This document shows, in pieces, positions 35,962-45,142 of a stretch of 64,000 nucleotides of DNA (positions within the stretch are counted from its first letter, which is position 1; each line of letters begins with the position of its first letter). Source of the DNA: G965220305 sp965220305 (lineage in GTDB: Bacteria; Chloroflexota; Dehalococcoidia; Lucifugimonadales; UBA3495); contig OZ244817.1 of assembly GCA_965220305.1 (NCBI GenBank), positions 4,030,001-4,094,000 on the forward strand, given 5' to 3'. A model generated the notes under the pieces. The model did no database searches, was not told the origin of the DNA, and saw only the letters and a program-made list of their open reading frames with translations. Position numbers and translations under genes: made by a program.

Positions 35962-37424
35962 TAGTATTACAACGACGAGTTTAAGGAGGGACGCCTGATG
36001 CTTCCCGGCGACGGGCGGCGCGGCGTTTCTCGTGGGAGCGTTTCGCCCGCTCGTTGCGCTGTTGGGCATCTTCCAGCCATTGCAGCAACTCATCCGGTCC
36101 GAACCGTTCCCGCGGCAGCATCTCCCGCACCACCCGGTACACCTGCGGGCGCGTGATCCGGGGCATCTTTTCCCCCCAGTCCTGCGGCAGGCCCAACAGA
36201 AACGCCCCGCCCAGCAGGCACATGGCCACGTGGTGATGCCATCCGGCCCATGTCCGGGTCTCGTACTCGTCCAGCCCGATGTCGCTCTTTTCGGTCTCGA
36301 ATTCGGTTTCAGTACGCCACCTAGACCCCCCCACGTGGGCCAGGGTTTCCAGGGGAGTGTCCCCGGGCGCATTGGACAGGTAGTAGCGGGGCTCGCTGCC
36401 GTCCAGGTTCTGGCGGTAGCTTGCCCAAACCACTCCACCAGGCTTCCGGTTCCGGGTTTCCCGGACCCTCTGGGCGCCGAACCGGTAGGTCCGCGGCCCC
36501 TGGGACCCCTCCGCCACCGTAATCTCCCGCCACGACTCCTCCGGCAGCGCCAAGCTGCGCTCCGCCATGGTCAGGCGCTGTCCGCTGCGCAGTTTGGGCG
36601 GGCGGGGACGCCCGAATCCCTGATAGGCCGGCTCGCTCCAGTCAGGCTCCAGCGGCCAGACCGTCATGTCCGGCCGGATGTCCAGAACGTATAGCATTCC
36701 TGTTACAGCCAAGCCGTCTCGGAACGCCGGGGACATCCCGAAGGCGGAATCCCCAGCGACCCACCCAGCGCTGCGGCAACCCCGAGCCCGGGCCTGCTCC
36801 AGCATATCTAATGCCAGGTCCGTCTTCGACCGGTACCGCCGCCGCTCCTCCGGCACGCCCGCCGCCGCACAGCGGCCCGCGTCCGAAGTCCATGCCTCGG
36901 GCAGATACCAGCGCTGGTCCGCCAGGGCCCGCCCCCGCGGCCCCACGTGGGCCAGGAATACTCCGGCCTGGCAATTGGCTATCTTGCCCAACGCCCCGCA
37001 GTATTGCCGGGCCACCCCTACCGATTTGACGCCCTGCTTGGGGAAGTCGCTGCCGTCGAACACCCACACCGCCAGCGGGTGTTCCAGCCTGGGACCCAAG
37101 TACTCCTGCAGGCGGGCGATGACCGCGGCATCGTCCCAGCGAGCCTCGGTGAGAAAGCGCTGCATCGCCCGGGCCGAGACCGGAACCATCTCGGACAGAT
37201 TCTCGGCGTTGCGCCGCTCCTGGGCCTGGACCAGCAGGCCCGGCAGATAATGCCTGCTGTGTTCCCGCCACTGCTTGCGGCCAAAGGCACCAGCGAAGAA
37301 GGCATGGAACTCCAGAAAGGCCTCGTAAACCCGCTCGAAAGCTGCCCTCTCCATCGTCCCCACCTCCCCAAAGCCCCCGCCGTCTCCCGAATTATCCTAC
37401 CAAAAACCCGTCGTTGTAATACTA
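35962..37424 (-). mobile_element. IS701-family insertion sequence
   Basis: Terminal inverted repeats TAGTATTACAACGACG (35962-35977) and its inverse ending at 37424, extending to about 25 bp with three mismatches. It encloses one full transposase. IS630-B begins at the final TA, so the elements abut. Confidence 0.85.
35981..37363 (-). CDS. IS701-family transposase
   Basis: 460 residues, intact. 'FHAFFAGAFGRKQWREHSRHYLPGLL', 'VWVFDGSDFPKQGVKSVGVARQYCGALGKIANCQAGVFLAHV', 'WVAGDSAFG' and 'GGSRWRTETEFETEKSDIGLDEYETRTWAGWHHHVAMCLL' are IS701/DDE-superfamily endonuclease signatures (first and second Asp, Glu). Confidence 0.93.
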   Translation of the reverse strand: MGTMERAAFERVYEAFLEFHAFFAGAFGRKQWREHSRHYLPGLLVQAQERRNAENLSEMVPVSARAMQRFLTEARWDDAAVIARLQEYLGPRLEHPLAVWVFDGSDFPKQGVKSVGVARQYCGALGKIANCQAGVFLAHVGPRGRALADQRWYLPEAWTSDAGRCAAAGVPEERRRYRSKTDLALDMLEQARARGCRSAGWVAGDSAFGMSPAFRDGLAVTGMLYVLDIRPDMTVWPLEPDWSEPAYQGFGRPRPPKLRSGQRLTMAERSLALPEESWREITVAEGSQGPRTYRFGAQRVRETRNRKPGGVVWASYRQNLDGSEPRYYLSNAPGDTPLETLAHVGGSRWRTETEFETEKSDIGLDEYETRTWAGWHHHVAMCLLGGAFLLGLPQDWGEKMPRITRPQVYRVVREMLPRERFGPDELLQWLEDAQQRNERAKRSHEKRRAARRREASGVPP

Positions 37425-38643
37425 GTACTCGGTCAATCTTGGTTTTGAGGGTGGCAGCGGTGATTGACTGGTAGTGCTAATCTTTGGGTAATTGGTGTTG
37501 CTGTGAGGTGGTGGTGTGGTCAGGGAGAAATTTGCGGTCCGGCTGACGCCGGAGGAGCGCAACCAACTGGAGCATATGGTCCGGGCGGGGAAGAGTTCAG
37601 CTAGGGTTACGACCCGGGCCCGCATCCTGCTCAAGACCGACGAGGGCTGGCCAGCGCCCAAGGTGGCCCAAGCTCTGGATGTGGCCGAGGGCACGGTGTT
37701 CCGCATCAAGCGGCGCTTCGCCGAGGACGGGTTGGACGGGGCGCTCAGGGACCGGACCCAGCCCCACCGGTACCGCAAGCTGGACGACCGGGGCGAAGCC
37801 CATCTCATCGCCCTGGCCTGCAGCCCGGCCCCCGAGGGCCACGACCACTGGAATCTGCCCCTGCTGGCGGACCGGATGGTGGAGTTGGGAGTGGTCGAGT
37901 CCCTGTCCCACGAGACGGTGCGCCTGCACCTGAAAAAAACGCCCTCAAACCGTGGCAGAAGAAGCAGTGGTGCATTCCCAAGGTGAGCGCCGACTTCGTG
38001 GCCAACATGGAGGATGTCCTGGATTTGTACGCCGAACCCTTTGACCCCCAAAGGCCGGTGGTCTGCTTCGACGAGACATCCACCCAGTTGCTGGCCGACG
38101 CCCGGCCGCCCCTTCCGGTGGAGCCGGGACAACCCAGGAGGGAGAATTACGAGTACCGGCGGGAGGGCACCCGCAACCTGTTCCTGGCCTGCGAGCCCCT
38201 GGCAGGCTGGCGGCACGTGGCGGTTACCCAGCGGCGCACCACCGAGGACTTCGCCCATCAGATGCGCTGGCTGGTGGATGAAGCGTACCCCCGGATACCC
38301 GTAATCCGGGTGGTTCTGGACAATTTGAACACCCATCGCCAGGCGTCGCTGTACCAGACCTTTCCGGCGGGAGAGGCGTGGCGCATCGCCAGGAGACTGG
38401 AGTTTCACTACACCCCCAAGCATGGCAGTTGGCTGAATATGGCGGAGATCGAGTTCAGCATCTTCTCCCGCAGTTGCCTGAGGCAGCGTCTCCCGGACGA
38501 GGAATCCCTCTGCCGGGAGGTCCACGCCTTGGAACTGGAGCGAAACGAAGCTCAAGCCCGCATCAACTGGCACTTCAGCATCCAGGATGCCAGAACCAAA
38601 CTCCACCGCCTCTATCCCCTCAATTCCTGACTTGACCGACTAC
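37425..38643 (+). mobile_element. IS630-family insertion sequence B
   Basis: About 1219 bases between TA (37423-37424) and TA (38644-38645). End sequences GTACTCGGTCAA (left) and, inverted, GTAGTCGGTCAA (right). It was inserted at the outer TA of the IS701 copy and abuts a MITE on its right. A distinct lineage from IS630-A: proteins agree only moderately. Confidence 0.88.
37516..38630 (+). CDS. IS630-family transposase with -1 frame change at an A7 run
   Basis: GTG start at 37516. The N-terminal HTH ('APKVAQALDVAEGTVFRIKRRFAEDGLDGAL') is in the first frame. The second frame gives 'VVCFDETSTQLLAD', 'VIRVVLDNLNTHRQASLYQTFPAGEAWRIARRLEFHYTPKHGSWLNMAEIEFS'. The join lies at CTGAAAAAAACGCC (37930-37941), where a -1 shift yields 'LKKNALKPWQKKQWCIP'. 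An A7 run at this point suits programmed frameshifting or transcriptional slippage. Confidence 0.88.
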
Positions 38644-38645
38644 TA

Positions 38646-38806
38646 GTAGTCTGAAATCCTAGAAACGATGAGTAGCTGAGATTGGCGTGACTCCCCAGGT
38701 CTTTCATTCAATAGTTCCTTCTCCCTATGGGAGAGGGTTAGAGCCTGCCCCTGCGAAGGCAAGGGGTGAGGGCGTTCATCCCATCAATTCAAAGCTGTTG
38801 GACTAC
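38646..38806. mobile_element. MITE derived from an IS630-type element
   Basis: 161 bases between TA (38644-38645) and TA (38807-38808). Both ends read GTAGTC inward; the right end (inverted GTAGTCCAACA) equals the left end of IS630-A. No coding content; a short inverted 'TTCTCCCTATGGGAGAGGG' lies inside. It interrupts the GIY-YIG gene. Confidence 0.7.
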
Positions 38807-38808
38807 TA

Positions 38809-39019
38809 GACCGGCGACCTGAATTTCCTTGATGCGCTGCAATTTCGGGTCGGAGACGTCTTCAGCGCCGCTCGCCAGCAGACCCTTGGCGTGGTCAAAA
38901 ACCCGGTTCCCCTGACCCTTACCGACGTAGAAGGTTTCACCGTTGCGAGGGTCAATCAGTCGATACACGTACCATTTCAACTGATCGGCAACGCCACTGG
39001 GAAAGCTGTCTCTCGCCAC
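38809..39019 (-). pseudogene. GIY-YIG nuclease-like gene, cut off by a MITE
   Basis: About 70 host-derived residues: 'KWYVYRLIDPRNGETFYVGKGQGNRVFDHAKG...DPKLQRIKEIQVAGL'. This is the N-terminal half of a GIY-YIG domain (YVY...FYVGKG, conserved Arg). The frame then runs into the MITE end and stops at 38789. The rest of the domain, with the catalytic Glu, is missing and was not found beyond the IS array. Confidence 0.75.
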
Positions 39020-39150
39020 TTGTTTTAACCTCCGCCCTAACCCTGCCGCAATTCGGTAGAGGATATATCCCGCCGGAACTCACCTTCCGGTATCTCCGAA
39101 AACATTGGAGCGAACCCGGACGGAATATCCATATTCAAGGTTGTTCTCCA

Positions 39151-39834
39151 TCAACCGCGAGTTGCAATCCATACGACATGGTGTGCGCCTCCTTTGCGGT
39201 TGCTTCCACCACGCGCCCGCACCTTGACTTCATCCACCTCGAAACCGGCACGGCGCAACCGTTTGACGAATGCCGGTTGAGGACCGGCAGACCACATCGC
39301 CAATATGCCGCCGGGCCGTAACGCAGCGTAGGTGGTAGTCAGCCCCGGCAGGCTATAAAGCCAATTGTTGCCCTTTCGGACTAGCGCCTCCGCGCCATTG
39401 TCAATATCAATCATGATGGCATCGTAGTCACCTCTGGCGGTCTTTATCAACTGGACAACGTCGCCTACATGGAGTCCAACTCGTCCGTCGTCAAGAGGAC
39501 GGCCGGCAAGATCGGCAAGCACTCCCCGGTTCCACTCAACCACGGCTGGTACCAGCTCTGCGACTACCACCTGGGCATCCTCGCCAAGGATGTCCAGCGC
39601 CGTTCTCACTGAGTATCCCATGCCCAGACCGCCAATCAGAACGCGGGGCCGCGGATGTTTTGCGAGGTTTTGACAGCCTAGTTTGGCCATAGCTTCTTCT
39701 GACCCGTAAATACGGCTGTTCATGAGTTCCCAATTATCCGCTGTGATCGAGAACTCAGTGTCACGTTGGCGCAAAACGATCTCTGCCCCTCCGCCAGGAG
39801 TTTGTGCCCGGCCCAGCAACTGCCAGGGATTCAT
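39151..39834 (-). CDS. Spermidine-synthase-like / class I SAM-dependent methyltransferase
   Basis: 227 residues, intact. Glycine-rich loop 'VLIGGLGMGYSVRTAL', acidic loop 'VVVAELVPAVVEWNR', 'RVGLHVGDVVQLI' and 'YDAIMIDIDNGAEALV' follow the spermidine synthase fold. The polyamine-site Asp/Tyr pattern is not complete, so an aminopropyltransferase-like protein of unknown substrate is the safer call. One of the few intact host genes in the IS-rich stretch. Confidence 0.75.
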   Translation of the reverse strand: MNPWQLLGRAQTPGGGAEIVLRQRDTEFSITADNWELMNSRIYGSEEAMAKLGCQNLAKHPRPRVLIGGLGMGYSVRTALDILGEDAQVVVAELVPAVVEWNRGVLADLAGRPLDDGRVGLHVGDVVQLIKTARGDYDAIMIDIDNGAEALVRKGNNWLYSLPGLTTTYAALRPGGILAMWSAGPQPAFVKRLRRAGFEVDEVKVRARGGSNRKGGAHHVVWIATRG

Positions 39835-40330
39835 TGACGCCTCCCGTAATCTATATTTCCGCTACCTGGCTAAGCATATCAATCCATCGCCCTCGACCCA
39901 ACACCGTCGGCGCTTATGCCGGGCCCTTTCTGCAATCTCGGATGGGGCAATCCCCCACCTTTGCACGCTAGGGGGAAGAGGGCCTTCTTCAATCTCGGAT
40001 GGGGCAATCCCTGACCAGCGCTCTTCGGCGATTTGGAAGGTAGGTTACGGTTCTGATTGAGCTGATGTTGATACTGCGGGAACAAAGTCCAGTCAATCTC
40101 CGTTGTGTGACAGATGCTAATAATCCTGGTAAGGAGGTCAGCGCAGGTGGAGTCCGGATCACCATTTTCGTTATAGCCGGTTTGAACGAGAAAAGCCACA
40201 GGATGCCTGGACTATTTTTAGGTGTAGCAGTTAAGACCAAATCTGATAGACGAGAATTAGCTTATAGCGGTGAGCTGTGGGATCGTGTTGTCTGAGTGGT
40301 CACCTCTTCGGCTCAGGTCTTTCTCCAGGG
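39835..40330. other. Spacer with a short tandem-like repeat
   Basis: No supported gene. It holds two copies of a ~33-base unit (see 39920-40010); the rest is featureless. Confidence 0.4.
39920..40010. repeat. Two copies of a ~33-base direct repeat
   Basis: The core CTCGGATGGGGCAATCCC occurs at about 39936-39953 and 39993-40010, each preceded by GGGCCCTTTCTGCAAT or GGGCCTTCTTCAAT. Only two units, so not a CRISPR array. Confidence 0.6.
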
Positions 40331-41318
40331 TTAGCTGTTTGCCTGCCTGGAAGGTTTCCCAGGGGTCTTCCCGTAACAGTACCGGCCCGAATGGGGCCGC
40401 TCCCGGTTGTAGCTCTCCAACCAAGCGTCCAGGTCGGTCTGCAAATCCTCCAAGCTCCGGTAAAGCTTCTTCCTGAAGAGCAGGCTGTAGCACTCGTCCT
40501 GCAGGGTCTTGTGGAACCGCTCGCAGATGCCGTTGGTCTGGGGATGGTTGGCTTTGGTCCCCCGGTCGGTCAGGCTGCGGTGCAGCTTGATACCCTGATC
40601 GTCAAACCAGGGGACCACCCGGTCGTTGAGCAGGTCCGCCGCGGTGAAGGCGCTTTTGTAGGTGTAGAGTTTGGCGGTGGCCACCCGGCTGTAGGTCCGT
40701 GTTGTCCGTCCGGGAAGGTCTGCTGGTATATCCGGCCCACTCCCTTGATGGTGCCCCCACTCAAGGACTAAGGGTAGGTGTCCTGGGCCCCAGGTAACCG
40801 GGGTGCTCGGTCTCGATCTCCCCGTGGGCCTCCTTCTCCTGCTTGGCCTTCTCCAAGGCCGCCAACCGGCTCTCGGTGAGGATGATGCCCTCTTGGGCCA
40901 CCTTCGCTTCCAGGGCCTTCAGCCGCTTCTTGAAGGTCTCCAGGTCGTGGCGGAGCCACGCCGAGCGGACTCCCCCGGGGAAATGGTGGTCCCTTCCCGG
41001 CGCGGCTCATTGGCTGCTCTGAGTTGCCCGTAGGCCGGGTATTCGACGGCTATCCTGAGTACCCGCCCGCTCCACCGCCTCCGGAACCCGGTTCTTCAGG
41101 AGTGGCCTCTTACGGGACATATCGTAAAGGGCTGCCTCGCCGCCGTTCTGGTAGAGCTCCTGGTAGCGGTAGAAGGTGTCCCGGCTGTAGCCCATGATCT
41201 GGCAGGCTTGGGACACGTTGCCCGACTGCTTCGCTAGTTCCAGTAGTCCCAGCTTGGGTTTCAGTATCTTTTCTTGTTGTGTGGTCGTCTGACACTTCCT
41301 CCCCATCCCTGGGGACAT
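40331..41318 (-). pseudogene. Degenerate IS481-type transposase
   Basis: N-terminal HTH at 41318-41007 ('LLELAKQSGNVSQACQIMGYSRDTFYRYQELYQNGGEAAL', typical of IS481). The catalytic core end is in another frame at 40684-40331 ('SLTDRGTKANHPQTNGICERFHKTLQDECY...RSLEDLQTDLDAWLESYNRERPHSGRYCYGKTP', the last Glu in NGICERF). The middle is scrambled by frameshifts and the first catalytic Asp region is not readable. Not functional. Confidence 0.82.
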
Positions 41319-41375
41319 TTAATCACAATGGTCTAAAAATGTCAGATTTAGTCCTGGTTACTACATCTTAGCCTA

Positions 41376-41570
41376 TGGGCCGTTTGTGGCGCGTGGTAGT
41401 GATTGTGGGCCGCACAATGACTGACTTGCCCCATCAGATGCGTCCTCTAGTGGATAAAGTCTGTTCGGAGGCCTGAGCGGCCTTAGATATTCTGAACACC
41501 CATCGACCGGCTTCGCTGTCCGCCAGTTTCCGGTCCGACGAGGCTGGGCAGTATGATGAATATCCCGAAG
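41376..41570 (+). pseudogene. Fragment of an IS630 transposase
   Basis: Translation 'GRLWRVVVIVGRTMTDLPHQMRPLVDKVCSEA*AALDILNTHRPASL' parallels IS630-B 'GWRHVAVTQRRTTEDFAHQMRWLVDEAYP...VVLDNLNTHRQASL', with a stop and several missing residues. No ends are visible. An old, decayed copy. Confidence 0.75.
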
Positions 41571-41627
41571 GCTCCGAGTAGAGTTATTTTAGACTATTGA
41601 GATCTCGATCAAGCTGGCTATTACCCG

Positions 41628-41661
41628 AGAGCCCCGGCGCTGGAATCAGCGCCGGGGCTCT
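41628..41661. terminator. Strong isolated stem-loop
   Basis: AGAGCCCCGGCGCTG (41628-41642), loop GAAT, perfect 15-bp complement (41647-41661). No T tract follows on either side. It could be a terminator relic or a transposon-related hairpin. Confidence 0.5.
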
Positions 41662-41781
41662 GTCGTCCAGTGAATGGCTTGTCCGCTATCGGGGGAGGGA
41701 AACACTTTGAAGGCAGTTCCGTAATTCTGGGTAAATCCAGTCAGCAAAGAATGAATTACCAGTTGGGAGGTCGGCCTATGA

Positions 41782-41925
41782 ACATTCCCAGGTCAGGCCT
41801 CTCCGCCGGAAGATGAGCGTTTCTCCACCATCAGCTTGGGCTACGACCATACCTGCGCCTTGCGTCAGAACGGGTCCCCCGTGTGCTGGGGGGAAGGGTA
41901 CGACACCCCAACATCCGCGCCCTAA
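41782..41925 (+). pseudogene. RCC1-repeat protein remnant
   Basis: Frame 'GQASPPEDERFSTISLGYDH' followed by 'TCALRQNGSPVCWGEGYDTP' and a stop at 41923. This is one blade of the RCC1-like repeat with the 'HTCALR..G...CWG' signature. A stop immediately precedes it, so only a fragment survives. Confidence 0.7.
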
Positions 41926-42571
41926 TCGCCCCCTCTCGTTCATGCGCGTCGGTAGTTGGCCCCGCACCGGTTGGGTGCTTTAGAACACCCACGCCCACCG
42001 GCTAGTCCGATATGACCGCCCCTCATCATGCCGGTTCACCATTGCCCCGAGGCGGGGAAAGTCCAGGTTCTCTCAGTGTGGTACTGACCGGAATCTTGTG
42101 TACGAGGGGCAGTCGTGACCAGCCCCACTCAATAACTGCCCGTGCTCTGGCAGCGAATTTCCAGAGCACGGGAACAAATCGTCGGTGATTGTCGTCATAT
42201 CCTGTGAGGTCTCCAAATAGACCGGCCCCAGTGAAGGGGACGATTGAGCGACAGACTAGCTGCAACGATGTTAGTCATCGCCAGTCGCTCCTTTATCGCT
42301 AACAGATTGTTACCCTCGGGAGCTGAGATAGCAACCGATCAACGAAATTCTGTTTCTTCTCAGCACCGGCCCAATCGGAGGGCATGGTATTATTTGGACG
42401 ATCCTACAAAATACATTGCAACGGTAGACTTGGTTGCCCCCAGGTCGGTGGACTTGGTCGTTAAATTATGGCGACGGTGCACTGACCTATGGCTAGCCGG
42501 TTCACTGGAGCCGGTGTTCGGCACAGTTGGGTTGAAGACCAACGCATTTCGGCGCATGAAGTGGAGGGGCC
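41926..42571. other. Spacer upstream of the MoxR/VWA operon
   Basis: No firm gene. An open frame at 42244-42606 has no recognised features. It contains the 12-bp inverted repeat at 42139-42172. The operon promoter should lie here but no convincing pair was found. Confidence 0.4.
42139..42172. repeat. Perfect 12-bp inverted repeat
   Basis: CCCGTGCTCTGG (42139-42150), 10-base loop, perfect complement (42161-42172). It could be a terminator or a regulatory operator upstream of the large operon. Confidence 0.5.
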
Positions 42572-45142
42572 GTGGTCCGAGCTCCTATTGGGGCGATAGT
42601 GTGTAGCGGCGTCAGTACGAAGCGTTTGACGCGACGGGCACTGTCTGTAGTGTTCCTGTTTGTGGTCCTGGTAGGAACGCTCCTCTTCACCAGCCCCTCA
42701 ACGGCCCTCGCTCAAGAACCCTCGCCCATCAGTATCAAGGCGGAAGTCGGTTTTAGCGGTAAAGCGCGGGTGGGACACTGGATTCCCGTAGCCGTACAGC
42801 TAGAGAACCAGGGCCGCGACTTCGCCGGAGAGGTCCACGTATTCTGGACGCGCGCTCAGTCGGTCCGGTACGTTGCCGACATAGTTCTCCCCAAGAACAG
42901 CCGAAAACGTCTAACCATGTATGTGCACTCTCTGGGAGGTAGCACCAGGCTAGAGGTTGAGTTAGCCTCCGATGGAATGGTGGTGGCCAGCCTGGAGCCG
43001 CGGGTCAGCCTCGTCGACGAGGCCGACCTTTTCGTGGGGGTCGTGGGGCAGCGAGCCGGGCCCTGGAACCTGCTCGCCACCCTGGACATGCCCGGCCAGT
43101 TGCGAGAAGTCGTGGTAGCGCCCATCTCCCCCGATAGACTCCCCCGCCATCCCGAGGTGCTTGACGCCTTTGACCTTATTGTGCTGGGCGGCGTCCAGGT
43201 CCAGTCGCTATCTCCCGGGGTGCTGGAGGCCGTGGAAGGTTGGGTGGCTGGCGGAGGCGCCCTTGTCCTGCCAGGGGGGCCTAACTCAGGAGTTAACCTG
43301 AAGGGTCTGCCTGATCAACTCATGCCGGTTATCCCTGGCGATGCCACGGAGCTGGCGAACAGTTCGGCCCTGGAGAAGGTGGGCCAAGAACCTTTACCCG
43401 CGACGTTCCCCCTCAGGGTGACTGTTTCGCAGCCCGTATCCGGGCGGGTCCTGGTCCAGGAAGGTGAAGTGCCTCTGGCCGTGCTGAGCCGCTACGGACA
43501 GGGCAGCGTTCTATTCTTGGCCTTCGACCCGGCGGCCCAGCCTCTGGTCGGTTGGGCCGGAATGACGCAGGTGTGGATGGAACTATTGTACCAGGCGCTG
43601 CCACCTTCCGCCCTTCTCTCCGACCAAGGGTCTCGTCGTGACCCCTGGAGATCGTTACCCGGTTGGGCTAATCAGTCGCACAACGCCATATCCAACCTGC
43701 CCGCCCTGGAATTCCCGTCCATCAACGTGCTATTAGGACTAATCGGCGGGTACATTCTACTAGTGGGGCCCGTGAACTACGTGGCGCTGCGCCGGCTAAG
43801 GCGACCGGGGCTAACGTGGGTAATCATCCCCACGCTGGCGCTCCTGTTCTCCGGCGTCGCCTACTTCCTGGCCGTGGAAGCCAAAGGCAGCGCCGTCCAG
43901 GGCAGCGCCGTCAGCATCATCCAAGGGGCACACGATACGGACTGGGCACGGGTCCGTAGTATGGTGGGAGTCGTGGCGCCCCGCCGAGCAGACTACCTGG
44001 TAGAGGTGCCTGGCAGCGCCCTGGTCGCATCCTGGGACGGTCGCCGGGAGCTGTCGGGGTCGAGCTATGGGAGTTCTGGAGACCCAGCGATCGAGATTCG
44101 CAACGGAGAAGAGAAAAGCGAGCTTGAGCTGGAGAATATGGGAATGTGGACCATGCGTAGCCTTTGGACGGGCGGCGTCCAGAGGGTTGGAGAAGTGCTA
44201 TCGCATGACCTGTACATAGAGGGAGACCGTCTGCGGGGCACGGTGACAAACCGGAGCTCCATACCGTGGAAGCAGGTGCGGTTGGTCACCAGAGGTTCGG
44301 TGGAAGATTTGGGCGCCCTGGGACCAGGCGATACCGCCAATGTGGACATCTCACTGGCAGCCTCAGCCGTTGGCCAGCCAAACTGGCGGCAGCAACTGCA
44401 TTACTCTGCTGGCTCTCCATCCGGCAACCCCAGGGAGCAGAGACTGCACCGGCAACTCCGTGATGTGGGCACGGCGGCCCTGGAGTCCTATTACAACGGT
44501 CCACCGAGGGGTATGTCCATCCCCGTTGTGGCTTGGACTGACGAAACTCCAATGGGAGTCACGGTGAACGAGGAGAAGCCTTCCGGTAGGTCCCTCACCC
44601 TTGTCGTGAAGCCGATCACACCAACGGTACGGGGGAATTTCTCCATACCCCGCGACCTGGTCATAGGCCGGGTGGTGAATTTCGACGGCCAGACAGCCGA
44701 GGCGGAGCCCGGGCAGACCATCCTGGTTGCGGGGAGTGCTATTACTTTCCAGTTTGAAGTGCCCACGAACATCCGGGAAATCAGGCACATGGCCCTCCAC
44801 GTGCCGTCCATTGGCAGCCCACAGTCTGCAAAAGACGTGGAAGCGCTGGCCTACCACTGGGAGAAGGACACCTGGGACCCCCTGGACATGGGGTCTACTT
44901 CCCCAATGCGCGGACTGTCCGATTACCGGCGCTCGTATCCGCAGGCGACGCCAGGCTCGGCCATCCTCAATTTGACTCCCTACCGGACCACCTTCAACGA
45001 GCATTGGGCTGGAGAATTGGGCAACTCTACTAGCCATACCGACTACGTCTCTGCCAGCGGGCTGGTACGCATCAAAATGAGCGTTAGAAATGCTGAGGTC
45101 GGGGCGCCGTCCTTGTCATTGCAGGGGTTGGCCCTTGATTAG
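42572..45142 (+). CDS. Exported membrane protein with GATase-like domain, first gene of the MoxR/VWA operon
   Basis: 856 residues. Basic N-terminus then a signal helix (about 20-45) with cleavage near 'STALAQEP'. Next come a β-rich extracytoplasmic part ('KAEVGFSGKARVGHWIPVAVQLENQGRDFAGEV'), a class-I GATase-like segment ('DAFDLIVLGGVQ...LEAVEGWVAGGGALVLPGG', lacking a visible nucleophile Cys) and two membrane helices at about 385-435 ('INVLLGLIGGYILLVGPVNYVALRRLRRPGLTWVIIPTLALLFSGVAYFL'). A long β-rich tail follows. The start could be GTG 42572 or a GTG a few codons later. Function unknown; the ABC genes follow immediately. Confidence 0.8.
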   Translation: MVRAPIGAIVCSGVSTKRLTRRALSVVFLFVVLVGTLLFTSPSTALAQEPSPISIKAEVGFSGKARVGHWIPVAVQLENQGRDFAGEVHVFWTRAQSVRYVADIVLPKNSRKRLTMYVHSLGGSTRLEVELASDGMVVASLEPRVSLVDEADLFVGVVGQRAGPWNLLATLDMPGQLREVVVAPISPDRLPRHPEVLDAFDLIVLGGVQVQSLSPGVLEAVEGWVAGGGALVLPGGPNSGVNLKGLPDQLMPVIPGDATELANSSALEKVGQEPLPATFPLRVTVSQPVSGRVLVQEGEVPLAVLSRYGQGSVLFLAFDPAAQPLVGWAGMTQVWMELLYQALPPSALLSDQGSRRDPWRSLPGWANQSHNAISNLPALEFPSINVLLGLIGGYILLVGPVNYVALRRLRRPGLTWVIIPTLALLFSGVAYFLAVEAKGSAVQGSAVSIIQGAHDTDWARVRSMVGVVAPRRADYLVEVPGSALVASWDGRRELSGSSYGSSGDPAIEIRNGEEKSELELENMGMWTMRSLWTGGVQRVGEVLSHDLYIEGDRLRGTVTNRSSIPWKQVRLVTRGSVEDLGALGPGDTANVDISLAASAVGQPNWRQQLHYSAGSPSGNPREQRLHRQLRDVGTAALESYYNGPPRGMSIPVVAWTDETPMGVTVNEEKPSGRSLTLVVKPITPTVRGNFSIPRDLVIGRVVNFDGQTAEAEPGQTILVAGSAITFQFEVPTNIREIRHMALHVPSIGSPQSAKDVEALAYHWEKDTWDPLDMGSTSPMRGLSDYRRSYPQATPGSAILNLTPYRTTFNEHWAGELGNSTSHTDYVSASGLVRIKMSVRNAEVGAPSLSLQGLALD

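Noticed and set aside
39920..40010. CRISPR-like repeat
   Set aside because: Only two units, no further spacers, and no cas genes in the window.
41376..41570. A second selenocysteine UGA in the IS630 fragment
   Set aside because: The fragment lacks several residues around the stop and both ends; it is simple decay, with no hairpin after the UGA.
41628..41661. Intrinsic terminator call for the 15-bp stem
   Set aside because: No T tract on either strand, so kept only as a strong hairpin with low certainty of function.
42244..42606. 120-codon frame before the MoxR/VWA operon
   Set aside because: No recognised motif, no RBS and no membrane or signal features; it overlaps the start of a well-supported gene.
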